Assembly (NCBI GenBank): GCA_963669155.1
Contig: OZ022588.1
Location: 6,720,679-6,784,678 of the forward strand
Reading direction: 5' to 3'
Source: Arbacia lixula
Lineage: Eukaryota; Echinodermata; Echinoidea; Arbacioida; Arbaciidae
DNA: 64,000 bases
The position numbers and the translations under genes were made by a program. The notes beneath the pieces are model-generated. The model did no database searches, was not told the DNA's origin, and was given only the letters and a program-made list of their open reading frames with translations. Shown piece by piece: positions 48,701-59,461 of the stretch. The number at the start of each line of letters is the position of its first letter. Within the stretch, counting starts at the first letter, position 1.

Positions 48701-50964
48701 CAAAACCTTCTGGATCCTAAAAACAACAAACGTGTTTAAATGTCCTAGGCAAACATACAAATCAGCAACAAACTCCAAACAAACCTTGAGATATCTGCGG
48801 TAGGCACGGACGGCTGTTTCTTGCAGCGGCATGGCACGCACAAACTGGAGGTAGAGCGGCCAGATGCGGTGATGCTGAGAGATGGGCAGGGCCCTCAGGG
48901 CGCGGTCAAAGGTGCGGCGGGTGCGCGTCACCTTGCACTGGTCCATCAGAAACTGACAGTAGTCCAGCCAGATTCGAGGCATCTATGGATGTGTTAGAGG
49001 AAAGAAATAGAAAATAACACAAGAGCATAAGAAAGAATATAACATCAAAAACTGACACTAGTCCAGCCAGATTCGAGGTATCTATGAGTTTGTTTTGTTA
49101 GACAAAAGATAGAAAATGACATGTAAGAAGAGCATGAAACAGAGTACAAAACAGTTGTATCAATTATATCCATCTCTGCATCACCTCATATTTTTTTTGG
49201 TTTGAGGTTTAAATATTGATGTTCCTAATCCAAATTTACTATCAGGTATACAAAGCAGATTTCTAGCTGACATGGCTGAGGTAAAGCAGTTTTTTCTTTA
49301 GTTCTTGTCTGGCTTGTACCAGGGGAGGAAGAGAATTACCTTGTCAGTACTAGACCCAAACGTGTTAGAAAGCGCAAGAAGCTTGGATGTCAGGCTATGC
49401 AATATATGTGGCACAAGGGAAAAGAACTGTAACGACCTTGCACATTACGCTACATACCTTGTGCATGAACACCAGAGCCCTCTCAAAGGCATTGTTGACA
49501 TCTTCATAACCAGGATCTGTGATGCAGCGCCCTTTGATTGCTTTCCTTCGCAGCTTCAAGTAGTTATACCATAATTTGTAGCTATGGTGCAAATATCAAA
49601 ATGTACAAATAAAAATACAGTGAACATACATTTGATGATTATGAGGAAAAATGATAAAACACACATATGATGCGCTTTTCTTCCCAAAGACCCAATATAG
49701 GATTTACAAAATAGAGAAATATACAATGAGGAAGAGAGACAGAAGGAGAGGGAGGAGGAAAGAAAGAGAAAAAAAGAGAGCTATTTTGCATATAATGCTT
49801 GATGAATTATAAATTCCTAATTTGGCACTATCTTTTTAGGGAGTAATTCAAAATCTGAATGATCCTTGCCTGGCAAAAGTTCAGACATCCTAGCCCAGAA
49901 CCTCAACCTAGACTGAAGTTAGGAACCTAAAATAAATTTGACCCCTAAGACTCGGGAGTTCCAATGTTGGTTTGTTTTCAGTAAAGACTCTGACCTGCCC
50001 GGCAACTCTTTGAGTGCCCTCTCGTAGATGAGGTGCAGCCCTGCGGGGGGTCCTGGTGCTTTGTGCTCAGCGTACCGCAGCCAGCACTTCACCGAGAAGG
50101 GATGGCGCAGGATCTCTTCCTCGTATGCCAAGTCCTCCTCCTCCTTTATGTGTAGAAAACAAACAATGAACAAGGCAGTGAGAACAAATGACAAAAGATT
50201 AGGCATATGGTAATTGGGTTAGGGTTTAGGTTAGAATGTCAACCCAAGCCTAGGCTGAAATTTGCCACTTTTTCCAGAGCTACAACATAAATAATTGATC
50301 ATTCATACACCAATTCAAGTCCTCACCTGTTCATTATACTTGTGTAGACAAACAATAAATGTGGCAGTGAAAAAAAAATACAGAGGATTAGGGAAAGGGG
50401 AAGGCTTAAAGTAAGATGGATTAATCGGTCTAAAAAAAAAAAAGTAAGATGTTAAGCTTCACGACTGTGCAGTATCAAATGCAGTATCCTGTTTAAAGTA
50501 ACATGTTTAAAACTATGGCAAAAATATCTTGACCATAAAAACACCAATTATTTTGGAAATAGACTAGACTAGTATCTCGTTATATGAAGTTATGAAGTAA
50601 TTCAATGTATTAAATAGAGCGTTTATTGTTTTCAGCTAGCGGCGCGGCGCTGCCGCGATTCAGCGGTTAGCCGTCAAGCTCGGGGCGGCTTAGCCCCGGG
50701 ACTGCTCCCGCGCAGCGGGAGCGTCCTGAGGGCTCGCCCCCGATTTCCCGGAATGTCGGGTGCGATTAATGAATAATCGACCCGTGCACATGGATGAATT
50801 ACTCATTTCAAGTATATTTATCACATTATATGAATGGTTGAATGTAACTTCCATATGTCTGAAGTAAGAAAATGATGGAAAATATTGAGTAACGTTACCA
50901 ATTTCCCCTTCATGTGTCTGTCTAATCATGGTCTAACAAAACGAAGTCCCTTCCAGACTGCCAT
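34488..50964 (-). CDS. XAB2: XAB2/SYF1 HAT-repeat splicing and transcription-coupled repair factor, 23 coding exons
   Basis: XAB2 belongs to the spliceosomal NineTeen-related complex and, in mammals, binds XPA for transcription-coupled repair; it acts in the nucleus. Minus-strand exons: 50964-50938, 50143-49995, 49581-49458, 48982-48785, 48320-48186, 47548-47384, 46787-46728, 46104-46020, 45566-45415, 44938-44819, 43957-43857, 43210-43135, 42867-42781, 41224-41111, 40648-40562, 39921-39846, 38981-38872, 38395-38192, 37565-37449, 36566-36521, 35972-35855, 35316-35204, 34558-34488. All are GT-AG and phase-consistent, giving 844 aa (human 855). Clear blocks: [94 protein letters not shown], the acidic tail [13 protein letters not shown] and a VFGSIK ending as in human VFGSLK. 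The chain is almost all HAT (half-a-TPR) repeats. Exon 1 (nine residues, gccaagATGG) is my least certain exon. Confidence 0.95.
36060..36290. repeat. Two decayed tandem copies of an XAB2 exon edge
   Basis: The exon 35972-35855 contains, on the plus strand, GCTCCAACAGCTGCATGTCA. Related blocks occur at about 36085-36110 (GCTCCAATAGCTGCATGTTA) and 36257-36280 (GCTCCAATAGCTGCATGTCA), each preceded by TTGGCAGCC and followed by intron-like GAGGGAAATG and AAAATTGATGG. Period is about 170 bp. Neither copy is a full exon. Confidence 0.88.
36726..37090. mobile_element. TTAA-flanked foldback MITE, 365 bp
   Basis: The ends AGGGCATATACTGAACTGGG and complement lie between TTAA at 36722-36725 and 37091-37094. 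Same family as 26404-26767. It lies in an XAB2 intron. Confidence 0.88.
37155..37226 (-). other. Candidate 72-nt in-frame cassette exon of XAB2
   Basis: Between the exons ending at 37449 and starting at 36566, the minus strand has a good acceptor (TTTTATGATTTCAG), 24 open codons (starting [18 protein letters not shown]) and a donor GTAGTA. Both sides are phase 0, so inclusion keeps the frame. Human XAB2 has no such insert and the flanking exons join directly as FNTQ|VNFMSAQ. It could be chance. Confidence 0.35.
37680..37835. repeat. (GAGA)n low-complexity tract
   Basis: Purine-rich GAGA repeats in an XAB2 intron, yielding artefact frames of Arg/Glu on one strand and Ser/Leu on the other. Confidence 0.9.
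37888..37996. repeat. Three tandem units of about 36-40 bp
   Basis: The phrase AATTAGGTAGTACAAG occurs three times, each followed by a GTCC and AAGTTT or AAGTACT ending. It lies within an XAB2 intron. Confidence 0.85.
39215..39375. repeat. Half of a TTAA-family foldback MITE
   Basis: Matches the second arm of 36726-37090 (ATTACTCCAAATGTGGATCA, ACAATACATGAATTTAAGAC) but ends before the terminus. Confidence 0.75.
40201..40310. mobile_element. Left fragment of the second TTAA MITE family
   Basis: TTAA followed by AGGGATAGTTCACCCTGAAA and AACATATTCATTAAGG, the better-preserved version of the terminus of 22373-22866. The right half is absent. Confidence 0.8.
41514..42579 (-). mobile_element. Helitron-like element, second copy, inverted
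   Basis: Read on the minus strand it starts near TATACCTCCGCCACGAAGTG, has a shorter TCCG run, about five diverged internal units, and ends GACTACGTGGCAGTC, GAATTGCT, CTAG, followed by T, as in the copy at 26829-28356. It lies in an XAB2 intron, in sense with XAB2. Several internal units carry TGACCTTTGACCT on the plus strand. Confidence 0.65.
42580..42780. repeat. (CAGA)n microsatellite
   Basis: Interrupted AGACAGACAGAC array that abuts the donor side of the XAB2 exon at 42781. The Cys-Leu-Ser-Val frames across it are artefacts. Confidence 0.92.
43661..43845. mobile_element. Diverged relative of the CAGTGAAACCTGTC MITE
   Basis: Left end TGAAACCTGTTTATAAAAAC and right end AAGGTTTCACTG followed by TA. 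It ends 12 bp from the donor side of the exon at 43857. Confidence 0.65.
43962..44150. repeat. Tandem duplication, period about 85-90 bp, next to an XAB2 acceptor
   Basis: AACCAAACAAACAACATATA and GTCACTTTNATATTGGNNNCGAT recur at about 43968 and 44057 with small changes. It starts within 10-15 bases of the acceptor of exon 43957-43857. Confidence 0.85.
44438..44730. repeat. Two decayed tandem copies of the donor half of an XAB2 exon, with (CAT)n
   Basis: The true exon 44938-44819 shares with 44438-44520 and 44633-44725 the ordered phrases CTACCTCCAT, TCCATGCT(C/T)CTCA, CAAACTC and GTGTGAAGTTTCCCTGT. The copies include the donor region and are separated by ATC/CAT microsatellite. Period is about 190 bp. 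Both carry substitutions that break the reading (for example GTTAAGC for CTTGGC). Confidence 0.9.
44930..45300. repeat. Four tandem units that include an XAB2 splice acceptor
   Basis: The acceptor of exon 44938-44819 lies in TTGATTACCTATGACCAGAT. Related blocks occur near 45046 (GATGACTTATGAGCAGATAC), 45143 (GATCACCTATGACCAGATAC) and 45247 (GACAACATATGACCAGATAC). Each is followed by an A/T-rich part with CAAATATT or CACTGATA. Period is about 100 bp. Confidence 0.85.
45655..45705. repeat. Decayed copy of an XAB2 exon start and acceptor
   Basis: AATGTTGATATCATCTAATG followed by GCACAATCAGAAATT matches the true junction at 45551-45590 (AATGTCGATATCATCTAACG, GCACAATAAGAAATT). Period is about 105 bp. 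Confidence 0.9.
47695..47768 (+). mobile_element. tRNA-like SINE head (tentative)
   Basis: A-box-like TAGCGTGGTTAAG at 47700-47712 and B-box-like GGTTGAAATCC at 47741-47751 have tRNA-like spacing. The acceptor stem does not pair, so this is a SINE or tRNA relic rather than a working tRNA. It is in an XAB2 intron, antisense to the gene. Confidence 0.5.
49040..49125. repeat. Decayed copy of an XAB2 exon start and acceptor
   Basis: CCAGCCAGATTCGAGGTATC followed by TATGAGTTTGTT and AGATAGAAAATGACA parallels the true junction at 48964-49010 (CCAGCCAGATTCGAGGCATC, AAATAGAAAATAACA). Period is about 98 bp. Confidence 0.92.
50325..50395. repeat. Decayed copy of the region upstream of XAB2 exon 2
   Basis: ACTTGTGTAGACAAACAATA, GGCAGTGA and AGGATTAGG follow the same order as TTATGTGTAGAAAACAAACA, GGCAGTGA and AAGATTAGG at 50146-50200, just intronic of the exon 2 acceptor. 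Confidence 0.75.
50680..50735. mobile_element. Partial GC-rich hairpin element
   Basis: TAGCCCCGGGACTGCTCCCG and GCAGCGGGAGC match the first half of the element at 9381. The second hairpin is replaced by unrelated GC-rich sequence. No target duplication is seen. It lies in XAB2 intron 1. Confidence 0.65.
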
Positions 50965-51794
50965 CTTGGCTGTTTAATAACTTCGTAGGCATGCGCAAAA
51001 TAATATTCATGATGATGACGCTTTCGCTCTGATGACCGTATTTAGCGCTATTGATGAATATGCATGAAAAAGTGATTTTTTATTGTTTTGATTGTGCAAA
51101 TTATCAACCTGATTTTCATTAATTGTGTCATTTAAAGTGACCAAAAATGATTAAATTCTATGTTATAAACTTCAGTGGCGGATCAAGGATTTTTTAAGAG
51201 AAATAGTTCCGAATCTTCCAACTTTCCTAATACCGTGCACCACTGCACCACTGCACCATCACTGAAATCTAGCTAAGCGGGATGGCGTTATTGGGTTGAA
51301 AAAAGTGGCTCTTAAAAACAAAACAAAACAAAAAATTACGGACAAACATAAATATGCAAAATACAATAAATGCTCCAAAATAAAATTTGAAATATAATGA
51401 AATAAAAATTGGAATATAAAATCTGTTCCAATAATAATGAAAAAAGAAAAAAACAACGATGTGAAAAGAGTGCTACGGTAATGGATTGTTGTTGAAAACG
51501 TAACACACACGAATCGTATAGAGAACTGGCGCATGCGTGTAAACTTCAAAAAGTCGGCAATCTTCAGATACATGTTTCCCAGCTGCATTAATTCCGACCG
51601 CCGTACGATGGTACGTTTTCAAGAAAAAAAAAACATCATGGACTAAATTCATCTTCAAAGCAACTACGGAAGTATTCATGTAAGTATTCTCCGTAAGTGT
51701 GTCCAATAGCTTTAAGTTCTGCGCAATATAATTGATGATATTTTCCAAAATCATCACTGCTTATCTAGACTACCTTGCACCAATGCTCGGTGCA

Positions 51795-51840
51795 ACGCAG
51801 CCCGCTCACTGCGTGAGCGGGCTGATCGCAGTTAGGGGCG
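51795..51840. mobile_element. Second hairpin of the GC-rich element, alone
   Basis: CGCAGCCCGCTCACTGCGTG followed by AGCGGGCTGATCGCAGT matches the 3' half of the element. It has a perfect hairpin CAGCCCGCTCA-CTGCG-TGAGCGGGCTG. Confidence 0.7.
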
Positions 51841-52522
51841 GCCCTGCCAGAGCATATGGGCAGCGTTCCTGCCGGGAACCGATCAACGACCAAAAATGAG
51901 GCATGTTAATTTTGACTAGTCTCTAGCTTTATGTCATTGAAAATACAACTTACAAACAAAATATTCTTGGATCTCTCTGCTCCTGATATCGGCATATTGT
52001 ATCTTGTACTGTCGGGGTCTAGACTAATACGTTATGACGGTGAAATTAACGTGTCTATCGCCGTTTTCGGCTGATAACATGCCAACACGCTTCGTAGACG
52101 AACACCAATCAGAGCGAGTGGGACACAAGTACGTACGTACGTACGAACGTACAACGATTGATGCGCGCGCGTTGTGTAAAGCGTACGTTAGGCCAGGTGC
52201 TGCATCATCTCAGCTCCGAGCTCGCTGTGTCTACTGCTGTACTGATATAGTCTAGGTTCTAGACGTCTTTTATCAGCCCGGATTCGTACACAAACACGCG
52301 CGACGAAACTCAGCGCAACGATATCGAGTGATCGCGCGATCGCCGAGAATTGCCAGCCCGGAGAAAAAACGTCTAGGCAATTTGCTCGGATCTCCCTCGA
52401 AATTTGGAAGGGGAGCCATTAGGCGAGACCGCGCCCACGTACGAAATACCCGCTCTGATTGGACGCAGTGACCGTCCATCAGTTCGGTTTGAATCGGGCT
52501 GGGGCATGCGGTCCCGCGTAGG

Positions 52523-52834
52523 CTAGTCTATGTTATCAGACACAAATATGCTCTTTGCGTAATGAAACACGCACGATGATGAATGATTTACTACGTAACA
52601 ACCTGAATATTTAAATCAGTTGTCATACTATATTTTTTATGCAGAAACAGTCCAGCAAAAAAAAAAATGAAACTTATAATTGAAACATTTGATTTCCTTC
52701 TGCACGACATATGGTATGTAATGACAGACTAGGTGCAAAGTGCTTGAATTTCCAGGAAAACAACGTTCGGCTCGATGAGTTTGTAAACGGGTGTGAATGC
52801 GCATGGTGTGTTTTTAAAAGTGGGGTGGGGATGG

Positions 52835-52870
<36 letters not shown>

Positions 52871-53260
52871 ACATATCCAGTGTTGCTGTGAAGACCGGGC
52901 GGTACATTGCAATCACGAAAGAGAATCACCGGCCTAACAAATCGGAGTTTTGCTAGTCTATTTTATCAGACATGCGCTCTTTCCGTCATGAAAATTGCAC
53001 GACGATGGGTGATTTACTACGTTAAGACCTGAATATTTGAACCAGTTGTCATGAAAACTGTTTTCATTCAGAAACATTTTTTTATATAGAAACACGAAAC
53101 TAATATTTGAAAGATCCAATTACCTTACACACAACACATAGTATGTCACGACAGACTACCGGCCGGTTAACAAGGCATTGCAAGTACATTGTAAATAAAC
53201 TTTCGGACGGGTTAGTGATGATGAAAGAGAATCACCAGCCTAACACATCTGAGTTTCGCT
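52523..53260 (+). repeat. Tandem duplication (430-bp period) upstream of the DUF6589 gene
   Basis: Unit A starts at 52523 (CTAGTCTATGTTATCAGACA), unit B at 52953 (CTAGTCTATTTTATCAGACA). Shared blocks in order: GATTTACTACGT, ACCTGAATATTT, CAGTTGTCAT, CAGAAACA, ACAGACTA, and GAGAATCACC-GCCTAACA near the unit end. Unit A carries an extra (GT)n stretch (52832-52868). Unit B ends 78 bp before the start codon. Confidence 0.9.
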
Positions 53261-53338
53261 GAGTGGAGAATACGAGTCAAATCACTAGAGATCGAACTTC
53301 TTTTGTCTTGATTAGTAATAAGATGCAGTGCGTACATT

Positions 53339-56300
53339 ATGGCTACCAAGCAAGGAAGATGGTGCATGTTATGTGATGCTGAGTTGATAACATGCAAAAA
53401 TTACATCAAAGTTAATTCAACCAGAGCATTGAGAGTTGGATTGATAGAAACAATAGCTGAAATAGTGGATGATAATATTTCTGATAACCCGTCGGACTTT
53501 CTCTGCAAGAAGTGCGAGAGCAAGACTAGGCACGTGAACACGCTTTCAACGCTCAAGAATGAACTTAAAGTTGCATACCATCTGACGAAACAGAAGCATA
53601 TTGGAACTGGTGAAATTCAGACAAAAACCCCCGAGAAGAAAAAACAGAAGCGCCAAGCACCATTCTCTCCTGGAACGCCGTTGTCGAAGGTAACGATTTT
53701 TATAAGTTGTTCAGCTTATTAATATTGACTGAAGTGTGTGCATTTCTCGCTGTCACTACGAAGACCTAGACTGTACGATTAAAACTGTTTATATTTTACA
53801 ATTTCAAACAAACAAATGACGTACATATTCATTAAAATATGAAATGCGTACAATGATCGAGTCCCTTACGATATTTTTGTGGGAAGGGGAAAAATCATTC
53901 CAGATGACTAGTCCATCGATCCCCCGAATTAAAGCCGGGAGGGGGTGGGGATCCTTGGAGAGTTTGTTTTATTTTGTAGAAATCATTTCATTGACTGAGA
54001 AAAATTATGGTGTGAAGCATTACTGGAACAATAACTTTCGTTTGCGAGTTATATGAACGAATCGATTAATATATTACGAACAACAATCAAATTTACAATA
54101 AACCCTCAAATCGATCACGATATAAACGTGTTATACTTTGGTAATACATGTAGGATCGAGCAATAATACAGCTAGTCGAGGTTCGTTCCTTTGAGTAATG
54201 TTGAGTAAAACAGTTGCATAGTTGGTCTCCACGAGTAAATTAAGATTCGATGATTATTAAGATAAGTTTGTAGTATTGGTATTATCTAGTAAAATCAATC
54301 TCGTCGTAATTGTAAGATTAAAAATGTACACTTACAGTTACAGACTGATGACGAATGTAGTCGTGCCTGTTCATTCCTATTTACACACATGTTGAACTTA
54401 CAATGGGTGGAATAGATTTCAATACACAATATGTGTAATGGCTCACAACCTTTTCATATGGATTTGATATACATGTATGTAATGTTTGTGTTTCTTGCAT
54501 CAATATCCAGCCTCGACTGAAACGAATCAGCCATACTACTAAGGAACAAGAAAATATAAATCCGTCAGCAAGAGTTGCTGGATCTGTACCTACAGTCGGC
54601 TCACAAAAACAAGTGGTAAGTAAACTATAACATGAAACTACACTTATGCTCCAGTGACCTCTTCTCTTCCTCGTCCCTCCTTTCGTTTATCTATGCATTT
54701 GAAATGGAACGCCAACGTATATATCATGTTTAATTGAATATGCATACCATTTTGCTCATTATTAATATCGATATTTTTTTTTTTAACTTAATAGTTTGTT
54801 GTTGTACTTGACGTTTCATTTGTGATATTTGACTTTACCGTGACTGGAATCATCTGGTAAAGTAAAAGATGTGTTCGCGCTTGATTATTTTAGTTTTTAC
54901 CAATGATTTAATATTCATCTTTTTACCCATCTGCAATTATCCCCATGCATAGAGGGCATGTCACTCACCAGCAGCACAAAGTCAACGTTTGGCAGCGAAA
55001 ACCAGTCTTTCATTTGAAACATCACCCAACAGTTCTGGTCTGATATCACCAGCAATAAAGGTAAGAACCATTGTCACTGCAATCATGAACCGTATCGATT
55101 CAACATTATTTTTTCCTTAGCCCCGTACCATTTTTCGTTTCTGTTTACACTGGTCTCAGTCCCGGCTTTTATAGCTTGGCATCGTTTTATGTATCGGGTT
55201 AGGTACATAAAGATAATACACAAGACGCGAACAGAGAGCAAGAGTGAATTGTCTGCTTGATGTATAAACTACAAGTGTTTTAATTTTTGAATACTTTTGC
55301 TTACACATGGGTATTTTTATTTCCATCATTAATCATCACATGGTACTGGTTGGTACAATAATATTTTGAGTTAGAGAAGTGAGTCATCTGGGGCCGGAGC
55401 GACCAGTGGCAGGATAATGTGGTCAACATGGTCAAGTGAATATATCGATTGGAATGTGAGAATAAGATAAGAACTGAGAGTTTGAGACAGAGCGAAGTAC
55501 AAAGTGAAAGTGTTGCATGCAAGGCATGGTTGAATCTTAAAGGAGCATAATACAAAGACACATGCTATACATATGTGCGATATACATGCATATCATAACA
55601 ATCATGTAGTTCAGTACACTACACACCGCAATTACGTTACGGGGTTGGCCCTGCTTTTTGCAGTGCCAAATTAATGCCGTAGTCTCCGTTTTCTAGCAAA
55701 AATGGTCTGTTTAACACTCCTCAAAAAGTAGCCAACACACTTACTCTTCCTTTTACAAGTTCATCCATATGCAACCAGAACAAAATGCGCGCAGTGAATT
55801 ATTGAAAGTACCTCCCGTGATGAAAACGGAGTACATGTACATGATGAAATGTGTGTAAACACGGAGTTTGCTATTATACAGGGGGAAAATACAAATGTAT
55901 CAAATGAATTGACCTGTCTTGAGACAGTGTGAGAGGCAAGATGCCTGGGCGTCCTAGAAATACAAGTCAAAGTTCAAGTTAAACATTCTCGAAAAAAAAT
56001 GATTCATGTATTCCCAACGACATGCACTTGAAATGTTGGAATATCACTCCTCTCATCATTCAAGTTGATTCAGAGAGAAGTTCTTAAACGATTCGTATGT
56101 TTTATAAAACACCATAAATCAATTATATACAGTACATGCATTTAGGTTTGCAGAAGTGATACAGCTATCACCCTGCATAGGCTATGTAGCTAAAGAAGGA
56201 TAACGTTGAGATGTCGTTACTGCTGATATTTTTTAATTCAGCACCAATATAATTATTTCCATTGTCTCAATTTAGATATCAATTCACGACGGGAGCAGAG

Positions 56301-59300
56301 TCGCGACCAAATGTGTTCCCGAGAAATGGTCTTCCACAACCCGGGCTATCTATCGAGGAGATGAAACAGCGGCTATCAATCATGTTCTTCGAATGGATTC
56401 CGCCAAAAAGCATATGCAAGATCTCATGTTAACGGATATTAAAAGGGAGACGGATGAGTTATGTAAACCTGGCGCTAAGTCTATTTTCAGAGATTCGTCT
56501 GTGGAGTCTTTGAAGCAGTTTAGTGTCCAGAAGCAGAAAGAAGAGTTAGAACAGAATGCCCCATTATTCATGTCTGTGCTGAAATCCTCGTCACTGGGCG
56601 ACAACGTTGACAAGAACTTACTCAAAACGAAAGAAACCATTCTTCCGAAAGTCATGACTGCTGCAAGTATTCTTTTGAATTGCAAAAGTCAACATATGAA
56701 CTGTTACCAATGCATTAATAGCTTGACACTAAAGCATTCGGGAGCAAAGAGGAAAGCTATAACAAGATTAAGCGCTAAAGGTGTGGCCGCGTCTTACCCC
56801 ACAACTATCGAAAAACAAATTCAATGTGGTGAAGACTTTGACAAAACTGTAAAGCAATGGGCTGCTGAATTACACGAAGGTAATGATGTTGGATACCAGC
56901 TCGTAATGGACAACGTCGACCTCAACATTCGCGCTCGTCACCCAACAAAGAGTAACTACGGACGAGACTTCCACATGGCCCATATTTTAGCAGTCAAGAA
57001 TAGGGTTAGTGGAAGCCACCTCAGCAGGCAGCATTCGGTACCTGAGCTCAATTCCGTCGACAATGCTGTGTTCTTGCCAACTGCAAGTGACAATATGAAT
57101 CTCAAGCATGAATGGGCTGTATTGTGTGGGAGAATAATTTCGGATCACTTGCCAAGTCTGAAAACTGATCTGGATAAGCTACCAAGACATATTCAACATG
57201 ACCACATGACCGAGGCCAAGGAAAGATCTTCTGTGGTAAGTTTAGTACGCCTAAATTCAGTCGACCACCCCCCCCCCCCGACCCCACGCCCTAGCTACAG
57301 GGTTGGTCTTTTTTTATATAGTGCATTGTAGTAAACCAATTACTTGATATACATGTACTTGCCAAGACGCGTTCCAAAGTTTGACTTTAAAACAACTTGA
57401 TTTCATTCAATCATTTGTGCGACTGCATACAGAAAATACTCCAGGCGTCTTTAGAATGAAAAGATTACAAGTATATTACTTTTTCATTTACTCCCTGAAA
57501 AATCGCAACTGCATGTTATCATCAGGCTTCTTTCATTTCACATGTGGATTGGCAAGATTGTCACCATGCAGTTGACACGGGAGCACTATGTACGATTCTG
57601 TATTTCTTTTCAATCACAGGTTAACCTAGGTGTCATCATGGAAGATGAAAATACCTCTGAGGGTATTTACGCCATTATGCACCACATGCACCAGTACGTT
57701 CCTGGGCACGACACGGAGCATCCTTCCACTATCATCAGTGCCGGGGATTTGCTGACTTGCGAGCGGGAAAGCAACTGCATAGAGGAGCAAAGGAATTCTT
57801 CAACTCCAAGCAAACGTTTGGAAGGACTGATGCCCGTCATCGCAGATTTTCATGCTCTCGCAAACTATTATCAGGTAATAACTGTAGAGAGACATAACTA
57901 CATGTATTATGTTTTACGTTTCCCGCGCTGAATGCGCAAATCAACAATCACAAAGCTTTTAAAAATATTTCTGAAAAATCACATTGGTATAAAGAAAAAT
58001 ATAATTGATTATGATTCATTTATCAAGATAAATATGTTTTTATTGATCTCTTTTCGAGACGTAAATATGGTTTTCCTTTTGAGTAGACTAATCACATTGA
58101 TATGATTTATGTAATAATCAAATATTTACTTTATCATCACCCTTAATATTAGTGAATCTCAACATTATTACGGGATGCCCGCATGTCGGGAGGAGGCGAC
58201 TCTCGCGGCTATACTTGACTGTTGTGTTTCCAAATTGCCGCATAGGCCTTACATTATGTGAATGTTTATATTGCTGGTGTGTTAACGTGCTACATGTGTT
58301 ATGGTTTTCTTGCATTCATGAAACAATTCCATGCCACATTTTGACACACAGGTCATGTGGAAGCATCTGTATGATCCAGCATCAAGCGCCGACAAGTGGA
58401 CACTTTACGCGGCAAGGAACTACTTGCAGACACGGAACGTGACACTTGATCCGATCAAGAACGTCAATGCAGCAGAGCACCTGGTTGTGCAATACACCAC
58501 TGCCTTGATTCTTGCCGCTGCTTTGCTCTTCTTTGGCATGGAGAACTGTGATGCTGAGCCCACAATGAATAAGTTTGATCTCGCCACTCATGGGGATTAC
58601 CAGAGTTATGGTACGGCAATCATGCACAAATTTGTTGAAGAATATGCTCTCCCATCGAATGAAGAGATCAACCTTCAGTCTTGTGAGTTCAGATGCAGTC
58701 TTTGTAACAAAACATATGCATCGAGGAAGAATCTGCTAAAGCATCGGAAGGACAAGCATGGTGCCCAGCCACAAGAAGACTCTGCTGCATCCAACACATC
58801 AGAAGTCGACTGTGTGCAGAACTACTCCCGGGTTGCACTCGGAATGGGTCTGCTTGCCATGAACTTCAAAGATGCTCGGCAGTATGGCGATGGCGAGAGA
58901 CTCATTCGCCTCTACAAATTTCTGCTCTTGCACTGCAAAGTAGCAAAAAAGCCGAAATACAGCTACCACATTCTGAGGTTACTGGCACAAGTGAACTTGT
59001 TCTTATCACCGAGATTGTCCCATGAATTAGTGTGGAATCGCTTTGTAAACACTACTGGCAGAAAAGATGGAAATGTGGAGGTTGATCGTGTGATGGAGCA
59101 TCACAACCGAATATTCAAAGATGGTTGTCACGGCTTGAGAGGGAAGATCACCCAGAAGAATGTGGACAGGATCAGTAGGTCTGTTCAGCAAATTGATATG
59201 ATGTTGCAGCATGTTGACAGGGAGACTGCAGTCAAGCCACATGCAGTAACCAAGCACAAAGTTGATAAGCGCGATCCTGTAGCTCTTGCCATTGAAATGC

Positions 59301-59461
59301 ATAAAGATGATATTTTTGGATTCCATCCAGGTCGAGCACATTTCAGATTTCCCCACTTCCCTTCATCTGTATTCAGTGCCCTTGACGCACCAGCTATGAA
59401 TGAATGGATCAAGGCTACGATAAAGAAACTTCATCGACAGAATCAATTTCAGAATCCTTAA
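53339..59461 (+). CDS. DUF6589-type transposase-like protein with ZAD-like and C2H2 fingers, 6 exons
   Basis: Exons: 53339-53689, 54511-54615, 54953-55060, 56276-57235, 57620-57874, 58352-59461. All introns are GT-AG and phase 0. The product is 962 aa with no break. The N-terminus has C9-x2-C12 and C56-x2-C59, spaced like a ZAD zinc domain. A basic/proline linker follows (KTPEKKKQKRQ). Residues 320-600 hold VMDNVDLNIR (Asp400), GDLLTCERESN (Asp551) and RLEGLMPVIADFHALANYYQ; 594-962 hold a C2H2 finger (C708, C711, H724, H729) and VMEHHNRIFKDG (Glu842). The acidic motifs and the EHHNR block match what I recall of DUF6589, a family spread in fungi and animals and suspected to be RNase H-like transposases. 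Function is unproven. The start (attATGG) is the only in-frame ATG of exon 1 that keeps the cysteine pairs. No transposon ends were identified. Confidence 0.82.

Larger units (their letters stand above)
50965..53338. other. Divergent region between XAB2 and the DUF6589 gene
   Basis: No gene is recognised. The XAB2 start lies in a CCAAGATGGC context resembling a YY1 site. A GC- and CpG-richer stretch runs from about 52030 to 52520, including a (TACG)n run at 52129-52153 and the palindrome GATCGCGCGATC. A 430-bp tandem repeat follows (separate entry). Confidence 0.6.

Noticed and set aside
50216-50245. Telomere-like GGGTTAGGGTTTAGG
   Set aside because: Only one or two degenerate units inside an intron; not an array.
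51473-52479. Minus-strand frames upstream of XAB2
   Set aside because: No recognisable protein. XAB2 is complete without them, and the region fits promoter DNA.
53339-59461. RAG1-like recombinase for the DUF6589 gene
   Set aside because: Zinc fingers and acidic motifs gave the idea, but none of the RAG1 core landmarks are visible and the GD, DFHA and EHHNR motifs fit DUF6589 better.
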